Positions 1-7,076 of a DNA stretch of 12,409 nt are shown in pieces. Both the position numbers and the translations under genes were made by a program. The stretch covers positions 1 through 12,409 of the forward strand of contig CAYUFX010000126.1 of the NCBI GenBank assembly GCA_964444135.1, written 5' to 3'. Each line of letters begins with the position of its first letter. Within the stretch, counting starts at the first letter, position 1. The notes below the pieces were generated by a model. The model had not been told where the DNA came from. It searched no databases and worked only from the letters and a program-made list of their open reading frames with translations. The DNA is from NIOZ-UU13 sp964444135 (GTDB taxonomy: Bacteria; Planctomycetota; Phycisphaerae; Sedimentisphaerales; Anaerobacaceae).

Positions 1-30
1 GAAAATACATCTATTGGAGGGTTATTTTTA

Positions 31-54
31 CCTACAAACTTGACGGGCACCCGT
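31..54 (+). repeat. Left copy of 24-bp terminal inverted repeat
   Basis: This 24-bp stretch runs from CCTACAAACT to GGGCACCCGT and is the exact reverse complement of 12355-12378. Its inner part, ACGGG-CA-CCCGT, is a small palindrome. Both copies lie within about 60 bp of the window ends and point in opposite directions. The likeliest reading is a multicopy genomic repeat at which assembly of a contig stopped. Boundaries of a larger transposon are less likely because there is no transposase in between. Confidence 0.8.
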
Positions 55-165
55 CCTCACGCCAGGCGAACTTATTCGGCAGGTCTATCGTAGCATAAAA
101 TCTTCTGCGAAAAAATTAAACCGCTTACGCTCTTACTGCTCAGGCTTGAGTGCGATTTGATACTT
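55..165. other. Non-coding, no recognisable feature
   Basis: No reading frame of useful length, no start with a ribosome binding site and no strong hairpin is visible here. It lies between the 24-bp repeat and the palindromic repeat that abuts the stop codon of the next gene. Confidence 0.4.
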
Positions 166-339
166 AGAGCCTATCCGAATTACTATTCGCTCTCGCCTGT
201 CATTCCATCACTTTGCTCAAGGACAGGTATGAACGGAGCGTAGCGAAGTGAATCCCGATACATCGGGACTCCTCGTTGGCCAGATTCTTCGGCTTCGCCT
301 CAGAATGACAAAGGATGAAGGGTTATTCGGATAGGCTCT
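166..339. repeat. Nested palindromic intergenic repeat
   Basis: A perfect 15-bp inverted repeat (AGAGCCTATCCGAAT at 166-180 against 325-339) encloses a second one (TGTCATTC at 198-205 against GAATGACA at 303-310). A small hairpin, TCCCGAT/ATCGGGA at 253-268, lies inside that. The inner text around GAAGCCGAAGAATCTGG (bottom strand) resembles the TGTCATTCTGAG-type dispersed repeats seen in many bacterial genomes; that is recollection, not a search. The right arm ends on the first base of the TAA stop (bottom strand) of the gene at 339-2198, so the element could form the 3' end of that transcript. It carries no gene, so it is REP- or MITE-like at most. Confidence 0.65.
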
Positions 340-2198
340 TACTCTTCTTTCTCTTTTTTACCGCCCAGCAGCCCGCCGAGTCCTTCGATAATGCCCTCGG
401 GTTTCTTCAGGGCATCTTTAATTTCCTCAGGGACTTTATCGCCCAGCTTTTCGTCTATTTCTTTTCCGAGCCGACTGTCAATCTCGTTGGCAAGTCTTTC
501 TTTTCCTGCCTGGACGAGTGCCTTTTTGAATTCGTCCGTCAGGCCCTTGACATCAAAAACGAGACGTGGTTCGGTGACAGGCCCGACAACCCGTATTGTC
601 GTTTTGAGCTCTTTGAGGGCATCGAACGCCTGGGAAGTTGTGTCGGAGCCTAAGCTCAAGACTCCTTTTCCCTGGCCTTTAGCCTTGAAATTGCTGATGG
701 CAATGTCCATAATCAGGTCGAGAGATTCATTCGTTGCCGTCCCGCTGAATTGACCTGAAGCAACGCCCGATTCGAACATGAGGCCTGCGTTGCTGCTAAG
801 GCCTGTTTGTATTTTTGCCAGGTCGAAGCTTTCAAACTTTCCGGAGAGCTTTGGGACCTGGTCTTTTGAGCTGTAGTCGATTGTTACATTTATAGAGGCA
901 GGTGTATCGTGTGAGCTCATTTCGAATGTGATGGGCAGCTTGGCCGTCTGTGGGGAATCGTTCAGGTTTGTCAACAGAATTTTGCTGTTGCCAAAAATCA
1001 GGGAAGGTATTTGCACTTTGTCAAGTATGGCTCTTTTAGCCAATATTCGAGGCGAGGCCGACACCATAGCCCGAGCTTGAAGGTAATCAAGATACTTTTG
1101 CGGTATTTGTTTAGGCTGAGTCGCTGTTTTCTTGTCACCGGCCTTCGGCAGCCACTTGCTGAGTTTTTGCAGCTTTTCTTTAAGGGCTTTGGCGTCTTTT
1201 ATATATGTGTCGAGCTTGCTAAAATCGATATTTTCGAGCTTAAAGTCACACGGGTCAAATACGGCGGGCTTTTCTTGGGCATCAGGTTCGGCAATACTGC
1301 CCGGCGTCGAGCGCTTCTGGTTGAATTTGATATTGGAGAGCTCGACCTGCTCCATTACAAGTTTACCCAGAGACAGGTTATACAAGCTCGCATCTGCAGC
1401 GACTTTCTCTATTGATACTTGATTGTTTTGAGGATTCTGGGGGTCAGTAACCTGTATTCCCGAGGCTGAGACGGAACCTGTCAGGGCAGAGAGATTGAGG
1501 TTTTCGAGATTCACTTCGGCTCCATTGGCCTGAGTCATTTTGTTAGAGGCATAATCTTTGATTGTGCTGTCTTTGATTAAGTATGTAGCTATCACAGATG
1601 CGGCAATGACCAGAACAGCCAGGGCCGCCCCGGCCTTGCGGATGTACTTTGTCTTTTTTGTGAAGAGCGACTTTACGTCTTTTGTGCGTTTTCCAACCAG
1701 CAGCCTGTCTAAGATACGCACCCAACGATTGGAATACCATTTTTTGAACTTATCAGAACCTTCTTCGAATTTTAACAGCTTACGGCGAAAGCCTATGACA
1801 GAGCGTGCCATAAGCAATCCGGCGATAGCGCCTATAACCGGACCGAGGACAACCGCACCGGCAACAGAGTATCTATTGAAATCGGTTATTCCTATTAACG
1901 GTACGGATTCCAACAAGCGTAATATAAAAGATAGATAACTTTGAATCCAGGCACCCACATGATACAGGAGAGGTGCCGCTGCGTAGCAGAGAGACTTGGC
2001 TAATGCGCCTGATAAAAGGAAAAGGCCGGTGTGTATATTCAATATTAGCACCACGATTATCAGCACAGTGTGAAGTCCGGACCAGCCCGGAACCAGGCCG
2101 AACCAGAAACCCAGCATTATCGACAGGAAGATAATGACAGGGGAGACGCCACCTCGGAGAACCGCTAAAAATTTACGTATGGTTTTTGGAAGAATCAT
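339..2198 (-). CDS. Fused TIGR03546/TIGR03545-type membrane AsmA-like protein
   Basis: The 619-residue product has two parts. Residues 1-170 are a multi-pass membrane domain with hydrophobic segments near 20-36, 43-64, 85-104 and 112-134. They carry the text GLVPGWSGLHTVL and NIHTGLFLLSGAL typical of TIGR03546, a small family distantly like DUF2062. Residues 188-207 form a further membrane anchor. It is followed by a long, probably periplasmic AsmA-like region (about 220-555) resembling TIGR03545, and a charged tail ending in GLLGGKKEKEE. The two families are usually described as separate neighbouring genes; here they share one frame. AsmA-like proteins are linked to lipid transport and envelope assembly, but no function is proven for these families. 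The ATG at 2198 gives an N-terminus matching the family; its ribosome binding site is weak. The family call is from memory of motif text. Confidence 0.65.
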   Translation of the reverse strand: MILPKTIRKFLAVLRGGVSPVIIFLSIMLGFWFGLVPGWSGLHTVLIIVVLILNIHTGLFLLSGALAKSLCYAAAPLLYHVGAWIQSYLSFILRLLESVPLIGITDFNRYSVAGAVVLGPVIGAIAGLLMARSVIGFRRKLLKFEEGSDKFKKWYSNRWVRILDRLLVGKRTKDVKSLFTKKTKYIRKAGAALAVLVIAASVIATYLIKDSTIKDYASNKMTQANGAEVNLENLNLSALTGSVSASGIQVTDPQNPQNNQVSIEKVAADASLYNLSLGKLVMEQVELSNIKFNQKRSTPGSIAEPDAQEKPAVFDPCDFKLENIDFSKLDTYIKDAKALKEKLQKLSKWLPKAGDKKTATQPKQIPQKYLDYLQARAMVSASPRILAKRAILDKVQIPSLIFGNSKILLTNLNDSPQTAKLPITFEMSSHDTPASINVTIDYSSKDQVPKLSGKFESFDLAKIQTGLSSNAGLMFESGVASGQFSGTATNESLDLIMDIAISNFKAKGQGKGVLSLGSDTTSQAFDALKELKTTIRVVGPVTEPRLVFDVKGLTDEFKKALVQAGKERLANEIDSRLGKEIDEKLGDKVPEEIKDALKKPEGIIEGLGGLLGGKKEKEE

Positions 2199-2234
2199 AT
2201 CTGCACATCTTTCGGAAAAGTAATAAAGACTTCT

Positions 2235-2392
2235 GCAAAATTGAGGTTAGGCATATATTATTTAAGAAAATATGTTTTTTTGATTTTCTTAAATAATCAC
2301 CTAACTGCTTATTACACAATAACATACTGTTTGAAAAGAAAAAATCAAAAAACGTTTTTTTCTTTTCAAAGTATGCCTAACCCCAGTTTTGC
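2235..2392. repeat. Three-hairpin (cloverleaf) palindromic element
   Basis: An outer stem pairs 2235-2255 with 2372-2392 (19 of 21 positions, core GGTTAGGCATA/TATGCCTAACC). Inside are three hairpins in a row: a perfect 15-bp stem 2257-2271/2283-2297 (ATTATTTAAGAAAAT), a small TTATT-ACAC-AATAA at 2309-2322, and a second perfect 15-bp stem 2330-2344/2356-2370 (TTTGAAAAGAAAAAA). An alternative fold exists because CCTAAC recurs at 2300-2305 and could pair with GTTAGG at the left. It lies between two genes read on the bottom strand, downstream of the sulfatase and about 35 bp before the start of the AsmA-like gene. It is A/T-rich, so it is not a classical Rho-independent terminator. A non-autonomous mobile element or a structured RNA leader are the main options. 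Confidence 0.8.
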
Positions 2393-2550
2393 TTAACACA
2401 TATAAGTAATACACTTGGTTCAATGTTCATATCCGCCGGGTGATTGTACCAAATCAAAAGGAAACACGACAACAGAAATTACAACTTTTTCTACAATTGT
2501 TTTTGTTCAGAGCAAATTAGTCTATGTATTTCAAGGTCTGTACATAGCGG
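2393..2550. other. Spacer downstream of sulfatase with one weak hairpin
   Basis: Just past the sulfatase stop codon there is a 7-bp inverted repeat, CTATGTA (2522-2528) against TACATAG (2541-2547), with a 12-base loop. No clear run of T follows on the bottom strand, so it is at best a weak terminator. Nothing else is recognised in this spacer. Confidence 0.3.
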
Positions 2551-4020
2551 TTAAAAGTCGCGGAAGGGCCTTCTCGGCTCGGCCTCGGCCATAAGTTTCT
2601 TCCAGGCCTCGAAGCGGGCCTTGACTTTGACCAGTACCTCCGGCTTTTGGCTGGATAGGTCGTTCTGTTCACCGATATCTTTGGAAAGGTCGAACAGTCC
2701 CGAACCACGTGACGATTCGACCCATTTGTAATTTCCCACACGTGCCGCCCTGTCACTTCGGCGCTGCCAGAACATCTCGTTGCGAGGTGACTTTTTTCCG
2801 CCGGCGAGCACGGCCGTCATATCGAAGCCGTCGAGGGGCACGCCTTTGGGCGGGCCGAGGCCAGCAGCGCTGCTGAGCATTGGGAAAATCTCCATAGAGG
2901 TTAGGAATTCGTCGCAGACGGTCCCAGCCGGGATAGCGCCCGGCCAGCGGCAAATTGCCGGCACGCGGAGTCCGCCCTCGAACATATCGCCTTTGTGGCC
3001 TCGCAGCGGGCCGTTATCCGCGGTGCCGGAGCCTCCGTTATCGGAGAAGAAGATGACAATAGTGTTATCCGCCAGGCCCAGCTCGTCCAGCGTGTCCAAC
3101 ATCCGGCCAATGGCCTCATCCATATAGGTTATAGCGGCCATATATCGCATACGTCTGGCCTTTTTGGTGTCGGCGTCTTTGGGGTCATACTCGCCATAGT
3201 GTTTGCGTATGTATTCCAGCGGTGCCTGCACGCCGGGCCGAGGACGATTTAGGTTAGAGGCACCATGCGGAGCGTTAAACGGCACATAGCAGAAAAAGGG
3301 CCTTTCCTTATACTTGTTAATGAAATTCAGTGCTTCTCGCCGAAATAGGTCCGTGGCGTATGTCCCTTTATCTTCGGTGGTGAGCTTATTGCCCCGGCGC
3401 ATTGAGTGTACTCCGTATCGCTCGTGTGTCCAGTAGTCGATGCCGGTGTTGGTGAAACCATAGAACTCATCAAATCCTCTCTGGAGCGGCAGGAAGCGGT
3501 GCAGTTGTCCGAGGTCCCACTTGCCGAAGATGCCGCTGGTATAGCCGACCTTTTTCAGCACGCGTGGAATCAGCACTTCGCGGGTGTCCATCCCTAATAT
3601 CATCTCGGGCGAGACGGTGTATTCATCCGGTGTATAGAGGTAGTCAACATCGACCAGATAGTTGCGGTACATATCGTAGGTGCCGTTGCGTTGCGGGTAT
3701 CGGCCGGTAAGTAAACTGCCGCGTGAAGGGGTGCAGGCCGGCCAGGTAACGTAGAAGTTTGTGAGCCGGACACCACCGGCAGCCAGTCGGTCAAGGTTGG
3801 GCGTCTTCACTTCGCTGCTTCCATAGCAGCCGAGGTCATTGTAACCCTGGTCATCAGAGACGATGAGCAGTATGCTGGGAGGCTTGCTGCCCACAGGTTT
3901 CTTATGGGAGAGACTGTGTTCTGCGGTCTCGCTGCTTGTGCATCCTTGGAGGGTCATTGCTGCCACACTTAGACCCATCTTCTTCATAAAATCACGTCGG
4001 TTGAATGATTTCTCCGGCAT
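2551..4020 (-). CDS. Tat-exported formylglycine-dependent sulfatase (S1 family)
   Basis: The 489-residue product should hydrolyse sulfate esters, probably on polysaccharides, in the periplasm or on the surface. The N-terminus has a Tat motif (NRRDFMKKMG, R8-R9) and a possible lipobox, LQGC at C27. Active-site features are in the expected order: metal ligands D56-D57 (SDDQ), C96-T-P-S-R100 as the formylglycine site, GKW near K167, APH at H252, SDNGG with D327-N328, and GHKGD with K343. Length is normal for the family. The residue after GKW is Asp169, where GKWHLG normally has a catalytic His. I chose the ATG at 4020 because AAAGG lies 8-9 bases upstream; an in-frame GTG at 4026 is too close to that site. 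It is divergent from the gene at 4217. No maturase gene is in view, and the substrate cannot be told. Confidence 0.93.
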   Translation of the reverse strand: MPEKSFNRRDFMKKMGLSVAAMTLQGCTSSETAEHSLSHKKPVGSKPPSILLIVSDDQGYNDLGCYGSSEVKTPNLDRLAAGGVRLTNFYVTWPACTPSRGSLLTGRYPQRNGTYDMYRNYLVDVDYLYTPDEYTVSPEMILGMDTREVLIPRVLKKVGYTSGIFGKWDLGQLHRFLPLQRGFDEFYGFTNTGIDYWTHERYGVHSMRRGNKLTTEDKGTYATDLFRREALNFINKYKERPFFCYVPFNAPHGASNLNRPRPGVQAPLEYIRKHYGEYDPKDADTKKARRMRYMAAITYMDEAIGRMLDTLDELGLADNTIVIFFSDNGGSGTADNGPLRGHKGDMFEGGLRVPAICRWPGAIPAGTVCDEFLTSMEIFPMLSSAAGLGPPKGVPLDGFDMTAVLAGGKKSPRNEMFWQRRSDRAARVGNYKWVESSRGSGLFDLSKDIGEQNDLSSQKPEVLVKVKARFEAWKKLMAEAEPRRPFRDF

Positions 4021-4097
4021 AGTCACTACCTTTCAAACACTTTTACACGGCATTTCCTATTTAACACGTTTAGAAACACATTTCTTCCTTCGAGTTC

Positions 4098-4160
4098 CAC
4101 TATAATATCAAAGTCTTCTTTGATTTACATCCTTATAAAAGATATAGTGAAATCGACTTG
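4098..4160 (+). promoter_or_regulatory. Promoter-bearing repeat, copy 1
   Basis: This segment aligns along its length with 8111-8180. It contains a hairpin or operator-like dyad ATCAAAG-TCTT-CTTTGAT (4107-4124). It also holds a sigma70-like promoter TTGATT (4120-4125), 17 bases, TATAGT (4143-4148), overlapping the right half of the dyad. CACTATA at 4098-4104 and TATAGTG at 4143-4149 are inverted repeats, so the bottom strand also has a TATAGT box facing the sulfatase gene, though with a poor -35. It would start transcription about 60 bp before the ElyC-like gene at 4217. Whether it is a regulatory module or a mobile repeat carrying a promoter cannot be told from one window. Confidence 0.5.
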
Positions 4161-4216
4161 CTGTTCGGCTTGGGTGCGGTGATGGCGAGAAGAAAAATAA
4201 TTCTTGAGACGAACGC

Positions 4217-5056
4217 ATGAAGCGGTTCAGATGGCAATCGTTAATACCATTGATTGCGGTGATTTATCTTTTAAGGAATCAAAATATGAACGAGTTATTG
4301 AAATCAATCGCCACTCCTATTGTTTGGGTTTTGGCTCTTATGTTCCTTGATTTGATACTGACCAGAAAGTTGTCCAAAAAACTACGACACAAGCTTGGAA
4401 GATGTTCACTATTTCTGGGGATGTGTATCCTATTTCTCTTTAGCATCAAACCGGTGTCGAACTTACTCGTCTATTCTTTGGAGTGTCAATACCAGTTACC
4501 TTCCGATAAGATTCTATCTAACTTAGACGTAGTTGTTATCCTGGGTGGAGGTATGTATAATTCAGGCGGATTTCGGGAATATCCTGAGTTGGGGGGAATT
4601 AGCTACTCGCGGTTGTTTAACGGTGTAAGAATCTTCAAGCAAAGTGGCGCAAAAACATTAGCTGTATGCGGCGGAAGCCAGATACCAAGCACCGAAAGCG
4701 AAGCCGAAGTTATGGAGACTATAGCATTGGAATTAGGGATACAGGAAAGCCAGATTATCACCGAGACAAAGTCACGCAATACAATGGAAAATGCTGGTGA
4801 GCTTGCAAAATTACTTTCTTCGACAGAAAAAAAACGAATCGGACTCGTGACTTCAGCATTGCATATACTACGTTCAGAAAAGGCATTTAGAAAGCAATTC
4901 CCCAACGATACTATTGTGCCTATTCCAGTAAATTACATCTATTCTCCATACCAACATAATGTTAGAAGTTTTGTCCCATCCACCGATTCTTTATCAATGA
5001 GTAATAACGCGCTCCACGAATGGATTGGAATAATCTGGTACTTCACGAGGTACTGA
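4217..5056 (+). CDS. ElyC/SanA/YdcF-like DUF218 membrane protein
   Basis: The 279-residue protein starts with two or three hydrophobic segments (about 9-20, 32-47 and 66-82). A DUF218 (PF02698) domain follows from about residue 104 to the end, probably outside the membrane. Typical motifs are DVVVILGGG near 104-112, a following SYSRLFNGVRIFKQSG stretch, CGGSQIPSTESEAEVM, SRNTMENA, and LVTSALHILRSEKAF. E. coli relatives ElyC and SanA affect envelope integrity and peptidoglycan or lipid-carrier metabolism; transfer of that role is inference. The ribosome binding site is weak. A 12-codon frame starting ATG at 4182 ends in TGA at 4218-4220, overlapping this ATG as ATGA, so coupling is possible but may be chance. 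It is a single-gene unit ending before the terminator at 5175-5213. Confidence 0.85.
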   Translation: MKRFRWQSLIPLIAVIYLLRNQNMNELLKSIATPIVWVLALMFLDLILTRKLSKKLRHKLGRCSLFLGMCILFLFSIKPVSNLLVYSLECQYQLPSDKILSNLDVVVILGGGMYNSGGFREYPELGGISYSRLFNGVRIFKQSGAKTLAVCGGSQIPSTESEAEVMETIALELGIQESQIITETKSRNTMENAGELAKLLSSTEKKRIGLVTSALHILRSEKAFRKQFPNDTIVPIPVNYIYSPYQHNVRSFVPSTDSLSMSNNALHEWIGIIWYFTRY

Positions 5057-5099
5057 CCTTAGATGTGAGGATGTTGACAAAATATAGGACGTAAACCAA

Positions 5100-5138
5100 G
5101 TCCCGCTAACAGTTCCCGCTGTCGGGCCTGGAGGGGAC
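5100..5138. other. Dyad-rich GC segment of unknown nature
   Basis: GTCCC at 5100-5104 can pair with GGGAC at 5134-5138. Inside, CCCG/CGGG and ACAG/CTGT stack around the loop TTCCCG. The segment is more GC-rich than its surroundings and lies 44 bp past the ElyC-like stop codon. No run of T follows on either strand, so it is not a standard terminator. It may be part of a dispersed repeat; I cannot name it. Confidence 0.3.
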
Positions 5139-5174
5139 TTTCAACTCCAAGTAGATGTACCCTACCGGGCACGC

Positions 5175-5213
5175 AAAAAAGAAAGGCCGTGAGTGATTTT
5201 CACTCACAGCCTT
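5175..5213 (-). terminator. Rho-independent terminator of the GEVED gene
   Basis: A 13-bp stem, 5183-5195 against 5201-5213 with one mismatch position and a 5-base loop, is followed on the bottom strand by TCTTTTTT. It lies 33 bp past the stop codon of the gene at 5246-6571. On the top strand only AGTTT follows, so it probably serves the convergent ElyC-like gene less well. Confidence 0.88.
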
Positions 5214-5245
5214 AGTTTAGGTAAATCAGATATTCCACAAAGTTA

Positions 5246-6571
5246 CTACGGACAGCTCTCAAGCCAATCGGCAGTGAAAGCATCCAAGTCTTCAAGGTTA
5301 ATTACCCCGTCGCCGTTAAAATCCTCACATATCGTGGAGCTTGTCTTCGGTGTGAAGTAGTAATCTTCCGTTTCACCATACTCATATCCCGTCTTTGGAC
5401 CGGAACCGCCATTGCCTTTGGAACCGGGGTTACTGCCGCCCGTCCAGGGCTGCTCAGAAAGAGTGATCCTCATCCATATCTCCTCGGGAGTATTCTTCGG
5501 ATGATTAGGCAGGAACGCCAATGTGGTGAACCGATGTAATCCGGCTGACAGATTGAAAAGATACTGATTCTGTACTGCCCACTCCGGGGCGGTACGGGTG
5601 GAACAAGTAAGAGTATCATCCCAGTCACCATCTCGGTTCCAGTCGAACCAGACATTGACCCAAAGGTCAGTAGCTGGATTGATAACTTTGACAAAATAGT
5701 CAAATGTCGTCCAGCGACAATGTGGGAGATTGAATGGGAAGATAACACCATCATCGCCCTGGTCCAGGTCCGACAGGTTGCCAAGTGGAATGATGTTGTT
5801 CACCGCATCCTGGTCAATGCCTATGTCAGCTTCGGCTTCATTAGTAATAGTGCTGCCTAAGTGAGCGACTGCCAGAGGGTTCAAGTGAACCGGCCCATAA
5901 GGCCCGGCACCACTGGCATCGTTGAAGACGGTTGGATAACTGGCCCGGACCCCCAAAGGTCCTCCCTTGGGGTATGCGGCCATGACCGCACCGGAATTGT
6001 TAGTGCTGTCCGGTGCATCACCAAGGTCTAATGCTTTTGTTGGAGGTTTTCCCTCAGAACTGATGCTTATCATGCCCTCACCATACTCGGAGTCGTATCC
6101 CCCAACCTCGATGAGGTACTGTCTGCCGGCGGTTGCGGCAAAGGTAATCTGTGACAGCCAACCACAGAAGTCGTCATTGCACTCGATCAAGTCACTTCGG
6201 CTGGGAGGGCAATTGCCTCCCCTGTAAACGGCGAGCCTTGTGTCGAAGACGTTGAAGTCGTTGAAGTTTTCGATGTCACTGATACAGAGGCTGACAGTGA
6301 CGTTACCCGTGTAAGCAGCGTTATAGCGATACCAGATGTTTGGGCTGTCCATGCAGTAGCCGGGGCCATCGAACGTCGCCAATGTAGTATCAAAGTACAG
6401 GTCCTTTACGTCACCGATGAGCCTTGCATTACGGCAGTTGTCGTTGGAAGGTATTTCGTCCGAATCTTCGAAATCGAACCAGAAATCAATGCCGGCGTTC
6501 ACATAATCTGCTGTGCCGAGCAGTAACGTCAGCACGCAAACCAACAATACCTTTGATTTAAATCTTTTCAT
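5246..6571 (-). CDS. Secreted GEVED-domain protein with dockerin-like C-terminus
   Basis: The 441-residue protein has a Sec signal peptide (hydrophobic 8-19, likely cut after NA at 26). A beta-rich region resembling a pre-peptidase C-terminal domain follows (about 44-172, Cys-rich). Next come LDLGDAPDS at 181-189 and a GEVED-type domain (about 290-406) with WVNVWFDWNRDGDWDD and YEYGETEDYYF. The C-terminus has one EF-hand-like loop, D417-F-N419-G-D421-G-V-I-N425-L-E-D428, between C415 and C440. That single Cys-bracketed dockerin-like unit is frequent at the ends of exported proteins in Phycisphaerae, where its partner is not established; a true cellulosomal dockerin would have two repeats. The start is supported by AGGAGG seven or so bases upstream. 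No catalytic domain is visible, so a binding or surface-structure role is likelier than an enzyme. Confidence 0.82.
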   Translation of the reverse strand: MKRFKSKVLLVCVLTLLLGTADYVNAGIDFWFDFEDSDEIPSNDNCRNARLIGDVKDLYFDTTLATFDGPGYCMDSPNIWYRYNAAYTGNVTVSLCISDIENFNDFNVFDTRLAVYRGGNCPPSRSDLIECNDDFCGWLSQITFAATAGRQYLIEVGGYDSEYGEGMISISSEGKPPTKALDLGDAPDSTNNSGAVMAAYPKGGPLGVRASYPTVFNDASGAGPYGPVHLNPLAVAHLGSTITNEAEADIGIDQDAVNNIIPLGNLSDLDQGDDGVIFPFNLPHCRWTTFDYFVKVINPATDLWVNVWFDWNRDGDWDDTLTCSTRTAPEWAVQNQYLFNLSAGLHRFTTLAFLPNHPKNTPEEIWMRITLSEQPWTGGSNPGSKGNGGSGPKTGYEYGETEDYYFTPKTSSTICEDFNGDGVINLEDLDAFTADWLESCP

Positions 6572-6625
6572 AGTTTAAGTCCTCCTGAAAAACGATATTT
6601 TTTTTCAATTTTGAAACGCTTTTTC

Positions 6626-6653
6626 TGTATATCAGACACTCTGTGAGGGTAAA
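6626..6653 (-). promoter_or_regulatory. Putative sigma70-type promoter of the GEVED gene
   Basis: Read on the bottom strand: TTTACC (6653-6648), a 16-base spacer, then TATACA (6631-6626) preceded by TG one base before, an extended -10 pattern. Transcription would begin about 50 bases before the ATG at 6571. Only sequence resemblance supports it. Confidence 0.4.
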
Positions 6654-6659
6654 AGAATC

Positions 6660-6945
6660 AAAAATGATATAAAAAACTCTTGCCACTCCTCACTAAGTCT
6701 ATTGTTTACAAGCGATAAGATACCACATTATTGCCATAAAAACAAGGAAAAATTCTGGATTATTCTTTTTTTTTGTTTGTTGAAGCACAAAAGTAGTAAC
6801 TTTCCTTGTAGCATGCTCCTGCAAAAGTGTTTATTTATTCTTGATATGATTGTATTTAATCGTCTCAGAGGCCATTTAAAACGGCGAAGTCGTCTTGATG
6901 TGTATCATAAAAAGGCTGAAAAATTTTGAGAGACAGCCGGAAAAT
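6660..6945. other. A/T-rich gap without a credible gene
   Basis: This part of the 505-bp gap between divergent genes is A/T-rich. Short frames here start with TTG, lack a ribosome binding site and encode no recognisable domain. No RNA gene or strong hairpin was seen. Confidence 0.5.
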
Positions 6946-6974
6946 TTGACCTTTCAAGGCAGATTTGATATATT
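6946..6974 (+). promoter_or_regulatory. Putative sigma70-type promoter of prepilin gene 1
   Basis: TTGACC (6946-6951), a 17-base spacer and TATATT (6969-6974) form a near-consensus promoter. It would give a leader of about 95 bases before the ATG at 7077. It differs from the repeat-borne promoters at 4098 and 8111. Confidence 0.5.
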
Positions 6975-7076
6975 ATTGAATATCAGGTTTAGTCCGAATG
7001 TATTGGGATAGCTGGCAGAGATATACATGGTTATATGGGAATATGGGTATAAACATTTTGCAGGGAGTAGGTTGTC

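Noticed and set aside
2330..2370. A/T-rich hairpin as a Rho-independent terminator for the sulfatase
   Set aside because: The stem is almost all A/T, is 180 bases past the stop, and is part of a larger symmetric structure.
2235..2392. tRNA or CRISPR interpretation of the cloverleaf
   Set aside because: Length and stems do not fit a tRNA (no anticodon arm of 5 bp with a 7-base loop, no CCA-type acceptor), and there are no regularly spaced direct repeats.
4021..4026. GTG start for the sulfatase
   Set aside because: The AAAGG site would be only about two bases away; the ATG six bases later has proper spacing and begins the Tat signal equally well.
6702..6929. 75-codon frame in the gap before prepilin gene 1
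   Set aside because: TTG start, no ribosome binding site, A/T-driven composition and no domain.
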